18,188 bases of DNA, from NCBI GenBank assembly GCA_946478675.1, contig CAMLEF010000050.1:1-18188 (forward strand). The letters run 5' to 3'. Below are positions 16,101 to 18,188 of this stretch, in pieces. This DNA comes from an uncultured Flavobacteriales bacterium (GTDB lineage Bacteria > Bacteroidota > Bacteroidia > Palsa-965). Within the stretch, counting starts at the first letter, position 1. Each line of letters begins with the position of its first letter. The notes under the pieces were generated by a model, which had not been told where the DNA came from, did not search any database, and saw only the letters and a list, made by a program, of their open reading frames with translations. Made by a program: the position numbers and the translations under genes.

Positions 16101-18188
16101 CGGTGTACCGCCGGAAACGACGGCAGCTGCGGTTCCGTTACAAGAGCTGTTACAGCTGATCGCGCTGGAGTTGACGACGACCACCAGCGGGTTCGGCTGT
16201 GTGATCGTAACGGATTGCACGCGCGTACAGCCGTTCGCATCGGTGACGGTGACGGTATACGTTCCCGGGCAAAGTCCGGTGATGGTTTGCGTGTTGAGGT
16301 TGCCCGGCATCCAGTTGAAAGAATACGGAGCGACACCACCCGACGGAGTTGACGTAGCCGTTCCGTTGCAGGCGGCATTACAGGTAACGTTCGTAGAAGT
16401 GACGTTAGCCAGCAGCTGCGGTGGCTGCGTGATCGTTACTGTGGCGGTAGCGGTGCACAGGTTCGCATCGGTAACGGTCAACGTGTAAGAGCCGGGACAA
16501 AGGTTGGAAATGGTTTGCGTGTTGAGGTTGCCCGGCATCCAGCTGTACGAGTAGGGACCGACGCCGCCCGAAGGGTTGGAAGTGGCCGAGCCGTTGCACG
16601 AGCCGAAGCAAGTAATGTCGACGTCGCTTGCGTTGGCCAGCAGCTGCGGCGGTTGCGTGATGGTGACGCTGCCCGAGGTGCTGCAGTTGTTCGTGTCCGT
16701 TACGAGAACCGTATACGTGCCGGGACAAAGGTTCGTCGCTGTCGGAGTGGTTTGTCCGCCCGGCGTCCAGCTGTAGTTGTAACCCGGTGAGCCGCCCGAT
16801 GCATTGGCTGATGCGCTGCCGTTGCACGAAGCGAAGCAGGAAATATTGACGCCGGTCGGGTTGACGACAAGCGCGGCGGGTTGCGTGATCGTTACGGTGC
16901 CCTGCACGGTACAGCCGTTGGCATCGGTAACGTTGAGCGTGTACGTGCCGGCGCATTGGCCGCTGATGTTCGGCGTGACCTGCAGTCCCGGCAACCAGAG
17001 ATACGCGTACGGAGCCGTTCCGCCGGTGACGGTGCTGTTCGCGGTTCCGTCGCAAACGTTGTTGCAGCTCGTGTTCGTATGCGTGATGCTGACCTGTAAC
17101 GGCTGCGGCTGCGTGATCGTGGTGATGTAAGTGGCCGTGCACGTATGGCTGTCGGTAACGGTGCAGGTATACGTTCCGGGACAAAGGCCGGTGATCGCAG
17201 GAGTCGTTTGTCCGCCGGGCGCCCAGAGGTACGTGTAAGGCGCCGTTCCGCCGGTGGGAGCCACGGTTGCGGTTCCGTCGCAGGCGTTGAAGCAGGTAAC
17301 GTTCGTGCTGACGCCGTTCGGGTTGAGCGCTGCAGGCTGCGTGATGATCGACATCTGCGTGACCTGGCAACCGTTGACGTCGGTAACCGTGAGCGAGTAG
17401 GTTCCCGCGCAAAGACCGGTGACCATCGGTGTGCCGTCGCCGGCCGGTGCCCCGGGATTCCAGTCGTACGTATAGCCGGGGGTACCGCCGGCCACCGTTG
17501 CGCTGCTCGTGCCGTTGCATTGCCCGTTACAGTTCGGTGAAGTGTTCGCGAAAAAAATGACCAGCGGCGGCGGATCGGTGACGATAGCGAATGCCGGCAC
17601 CTGGTCGCCATTGATAAGGTCAGTAACGACGACGAGATACGTTCCTGCACAGAGGTTGGTCGCCGTTTGCGTGGTCTGCACGGGCACGGTGCTCCACTGG
17701 TAAGAGAAGCTTCCCGAACCGCCGGTAACGACCGCCGTTGCGGAGGCGATGCATTGACCGTTACACTGGTTGGGAACAACGATCGTGGTCACGGTATGCG
17801 ATTGCGGCGACTGCGGAGAACCGATACGCGCGTTGGAATCCGTGAAGAGGATTTTCGAATCGGGGTTGAGCCGGAACTGGCCTTTGGTCACCGCAGCATC
17901 GCGGATCACATTCACCGAATGCTGATCGGCCATTACGGAAGCGCCGGCAAGCTCGAGCGTATTGTTGAGATACAAATTCCCGGAGAGCTGCCATTCTTCG
18001 TCGTTGCCGGAAGCGGAAGCAAAACGCATTCTTCCCGCAAAAACATGATCGTGCGTTTCAATGGTCGCAAGGGAATTATCACGCACATCGAACAGCGCGT
18101 CTTTGAATTCCCAGGTCCCGGTAAATGCGTCGAGAAATTCTTCCGAGACCTGCAGTGCTGCGGAAATGCCGAGCGTGCCGTCGCCGGT
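10182..18188 (-). CDS. Giant SprB-repeat surface adhesin with T9SS type B sorting domain, 5' end outside window
   Basis: The frame stays open to the window edge, so at least 2668 residues are visible and the signal peptide is missing; the GTG at 18086 is internal. Order of parts (residue 1 at 18188): a beta-rich N-terminal region of unknown family (1-135, cysteine-free), 30 tandem SprB repeats of about 76 residues (136 to about 2424), two PKD/Ig-like domains (about 2425-2580, with ANAGPDQ) and a 'gliding motility-associated' type B C-terminal domain (about 2581-2668, NGFTPNGDGVND through VEVYNRWGEQLF, ending PLTIMR). SprB of Flavobacterium johnsoniae is a mobile adhesin driving gliding; this protein could serve gliding, attachment or aggregation. 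The PorP/SprF gene follows. Repeats are Thr/Ser/Gly-rich with conserved cysteines and a W-PGGQTT core. Gliding itself cannot be concluded, as no gld gene is in the window. Confidence 0.93.
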   Translation of the reverse strand, partial: TGDGTLGISAALQVSEEFLDAFTGTWEFKDALFDVRDNSLATIETHDHVFAGRMRFASASGNDEEWQLSGNLYLNNTLELAGASVMADQHSVNVIRDAAVTKGQFRLNPDSKILFTDSNARIGSPQSPQSHTVTTIVVPNQCNGQCIASATAVVTGGSGSFSYQWSTVPVQTTQTATNLCAGTYLVVVTDLINGDQVPAFAIVTDPPPLVIFFANTSPNCNGQCNGTSSATVAGGTPGYTYDWNPGAPAGDGTPMVTGLCAGTYSLTVTDVNGCQVTQMSIITQPAALNPNGVSTNVTCFNACDGTATVAPTGGTAPYTYLWAPGGQTTPAITGLCPGTYTCTVTDSHTCTATYITTITQPQPLQVSITHTNTSCNNVCDGTANSTVTGGTAPYAYLWLPGLQVTPNISGQCAGTYTLNVTDANGCTVQGTVTITQPAALVVNPTGVNISCFASCNGSASANASGGSPGYNYSWTPGGQTTPTATNLCPGTYTVLVTDTNNCSTSGSVTITQPPQLLANASDVDITCFGSCNGSATSNPSGGVGPYSYSWMPGNLNTQTISNLCPGSYTLTVTDANLCTATATVTITQPPQLLANVTSTNVTCNAACNGTATSTPSGGVAPYSFNWMPGNLNTQTITGLCPGTYTVTVTDANGCTRVQSVTITQPNPLVVVVNSSAISCNSSCNGTAAAVVSGGTPTYQYSWLPNGQTTPSLSGLCAGSYTVNITDANNCTTSASVTLTQPTALTLTTSQANASCSGSCNGSATVSPSGGTAPYNYSWAPGGQTTQTINNLCAGSYTVTVTDVTGCNNTAVVTITQPPQLLANVTSVNVSCNGGSNGSANANASGGTAPYTYLWSPGGQTTPNVTGLSAGTYTVTVTDANGCTTNQQVNITQPPPLLAVVASTTSSCGICNGTASVAVSGGTSPYAYFWTPSGQTNPTATGLCIGQHTVTVTDAAGCTTTAVATITQVVNIIITSSTNSLSCYGACDGVASANASGGTNPYTYSWLPGGQTTQTITGLCAGSYTVTATDAANCFNTATVTFVNPPQLQATVSSTNASCNGVCDGTATATPSGGTGAYSYSWAPGGQTTQTATGLCAGTYTVTVNDANNCTFTQTVTITEASIITANETVTDANCTLCDGSITANPSGGIGPYTYSWAPGGQTTQTITNLCPGIYTVTITDAANCSVNAPIAVSNISGPTMTASSTDVSCNGGSDGTASVNVTGGAAPFTYDWSPGTPAGDGTPGVTGLSAGTWFCQVTDAVGCITFATIVINEPQPLSDNSTVINVSCNGMTDGSITANPSGGTGPYTYAWLPGGQTTQTISGLGAGTYTVTITDALNCTLTQQITVTEPQPMTVTMAFTNVLCNAACNGTATVSVSGGTNPYSYNWSSGQGTAQAVNLCPGTYTVDITDAGGCTTQQTVTITEPPALAATLSFTNASCFSICDGTATVSASGGTPGYTYTWSPGGGTTPTASGLCAGAYSVITMDANGCSVVLSATIQQPPAITLAASSGPLSCYGSCNGVAMVNASGGTPSYSYSWSPGGQTTATATALCAGIYTVAVTDALGCVQNATTTVTQPNLLQANTSSTPTSCNGTPDGTASASPVGGTGPYSYLWAPGGQTTQTITGLAAGTYTVTVRDLNGCTDIQTVTVSPAAAMTLTTASAPATCGSCDGTISITPVGGTSPYTYSWSGGLPAQPNQSNLCAGIYSVNVTDNNGCAQSFTLTLNNNGGPTGENVVSSNATCPSSCDGAATVTPIGGTAPYTYLWNPGGQTTNSLTNMCGGSYFLQVTDANGCIRFSPVTINAPQPILGNPFVSNATCTGICDGSIALAPSGGTGPYSYNWSPGAQTTSTISSLCIGTYTYTITDANGCTSTNSSAVAPWNTLAANATSSAPTCANNCDGTATVNISAGTAPFTYNWTDPLGQVTQTANGLCTGTYSVNIADASGCSTTATVTLGGPTPIVINPAINPSTCGQCNGSITLNASGGTAPYTFVWSNGAPTSTVNNLCAGVYNVTITDATGCSATFSLNVSSGNAPAISSSNVIDASCSGVCDGSISITASGGTLPYAYNWLPGGQNTNSVSNLCAGTYTVQVQDSAGCTITQSFTITQPAQINPNQVITNTDCGACGGSIALSPSGGTAPYTYNWLPGGQTTAAITSLCAGLYTVTITDATGCSRVVTIPVSNLNSGMVLSTSGTSPSCNGSCNGTATVTVNGGNAPYTYSWSNGGNTTNISSLCAGTYFVQATDATGCVSTTAINITQPAPFVGSLPFVQSELCTGACNGFITAIPSGGTLPYSYSWSTTPPQTTATATNLCSGTYTVTVTDANGCSFTQTDTIVSPVVLVLGAPAVTDATCNNSADGAITISVNGGALPYTFAWTGPNAFTAATQNLTGILPGSYTVNITDANGCTTADTIVVNALTTVIAAAGNDTSFCSSGTVMLNGSASQNATTYQWLQLPGMTVVSTAITATVNPPTGVTTYLLIAYNGSCSDTDSVLVTAAPGPVANAGPDQEIITGMTTTIGGNPTGPAGSTFAWGPSSGLGDPSQSNPVAGPAATTSYTVVVTDANGCTDSDTMNLVVVPAINFPNGFTPNGDGVNDTWVIDNIHLFPNCQVEVYNRWGEQLFISIGYNTPWDGRYQGKDLPVGTYYYIINLNDPLFPEVYTGPLTIMR
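10185..10448 (-). other. T9SS type B C-terminal sorting domain (within the adhesin gene)
   Basis: The last 88 codons before the stop encode the 'gliding motility-associated C-terminal' domain: an FPNGFTPNGDGVNDTW opening, a central VEVYNRWGEQLF strand, WDGRYQGKDLPVGTYYY, and a short final strand ending GPLTIMR. This differs from the PNPF-type (type A) domains of the CotH proteins. Type B domains usually depend on a PorP/SprF partner, which is encoded next door. Confidence 0.9.
10920..17785 (-). repeat. Array of 30 SprB-type coding repeats, about 228 bp each
   Basis: Repeats were counted by the pattern Cys-x(2,3)-Cys-(N/D)-G ... GG-xx-PY-x-Y-x-W ... LC-x-G-x-Y ... TD-xx-x-C. First cysteines run from codon 17763-17765 (repeat 1) to about 11130 (repeat 30), a mean spacing close to 228.7 bp. 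Twenty-five repeats have cysteines 2 and 3; repeats 10, 15, 16, 20 and 30 lack both. Repeat 1 lacks cysteine 4. Repeats 6 and 7 share a 33-base identical stretch exactly 228 bp apart, indicating local duplication. Confidence 0.9.

Noticed and set aside
13935..16352. An 805-codon open frame on the plus strand
   Set aside because: It is antisense to the SprB repeats and stays open because the repeats reuse the same codons. Its translation is Arg-rich, low in hydrophobic order and has no domain pattern, whereas the minus strand gives clear SprB repeats.
10920..17785. Regular 228-bp repetition that could suggest a CRISPR or satellite array
   Set aside because: The period is a whole number of codons (76), divergence falls mostly at third positions, and each unit encodes a SprB domain; no short identical repeat with unique spacers exists.
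18084..18086. GTG codon as the start of the giant adhesin
   Set aside because: The frame continues without a stop for 34 more codons to the window edge, and no signal peptide follows the GTG; the true start lies outside.

Overview
The window comes from a member of the Bacteroidota (Bacteroidetes). Four genes encode exported proteins with type IX secretion system (T9SS) C-terminal sorting domains. One gene is a PorP/SprF-family partner. One promoter matches the Bacteroidetes TTTG / TAnnTTTG pattern, and the start codons lack clear Shine-Dalgarno sequences. The DNA is moderately GC-rich with AT-richer gaps. No T9SS core gene, RNA gene, transposase or CRISPR array was seen.

Layout. Positions 1-351 carry no gene but hold two small palindromic repeats. 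A bifunctional DAHP synthase/chorismate mutase (352-1455, +) starts aromatic amino acid synthesis and branches it toward Phe/Tyr. It converges on a tightly spaced three-gene cluster on the minus strand (8131 to 1672). Each of those genes encodes a secreted CotH-family kinase-like protein with its own T9SS type A sorting domain. Two carry an N-terminal P-domain and the middle one carries a different beta-sandwich. Next come a small DUF1569/DinB-like gene (8279-8728, -) and a cold-shock protein gene (8821-9012, +), transcribed divergently from overlapping promoters. The cold-shock gene ends in a strong terminator.

The right half (9151-18188, -) is one locus: a giant SprB-repeat surface protein, at least 2668 residues and open at the right edge, followed by a PorP/SprF-family outer-membrane protein. 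The giant protein has a non-repetitive beta-rich N-terminal part, 30 SprB repeats of about 76 residues, two PKD/Ig-like domains and a T9SS type B ('gliding motility-associated') C-terminal domain. This is the sprB-sprF arrangement, in which the PorP/SprF protein supports export or anchoring of the adhesin.

The most striking observation is in the SprB array. Most repeats carry four cysteines rather than two. The second and third cysteines are both present in 25 repeats and both absent in 5, never one alone, which predicts a second disulfide gained or lost as a unit. Other points of interest are four kinds of intergenic repeat (a CATAG-rich inverted repeat at two gene ends, a 7-bp-period repeat between the adhesin and its SprF partner, a GC-rich palindrome pair with a compensatory base change, and a near-identical 20-mer at two places) and a third CotH paralogue that has lost motif residues kept in its two sisters.
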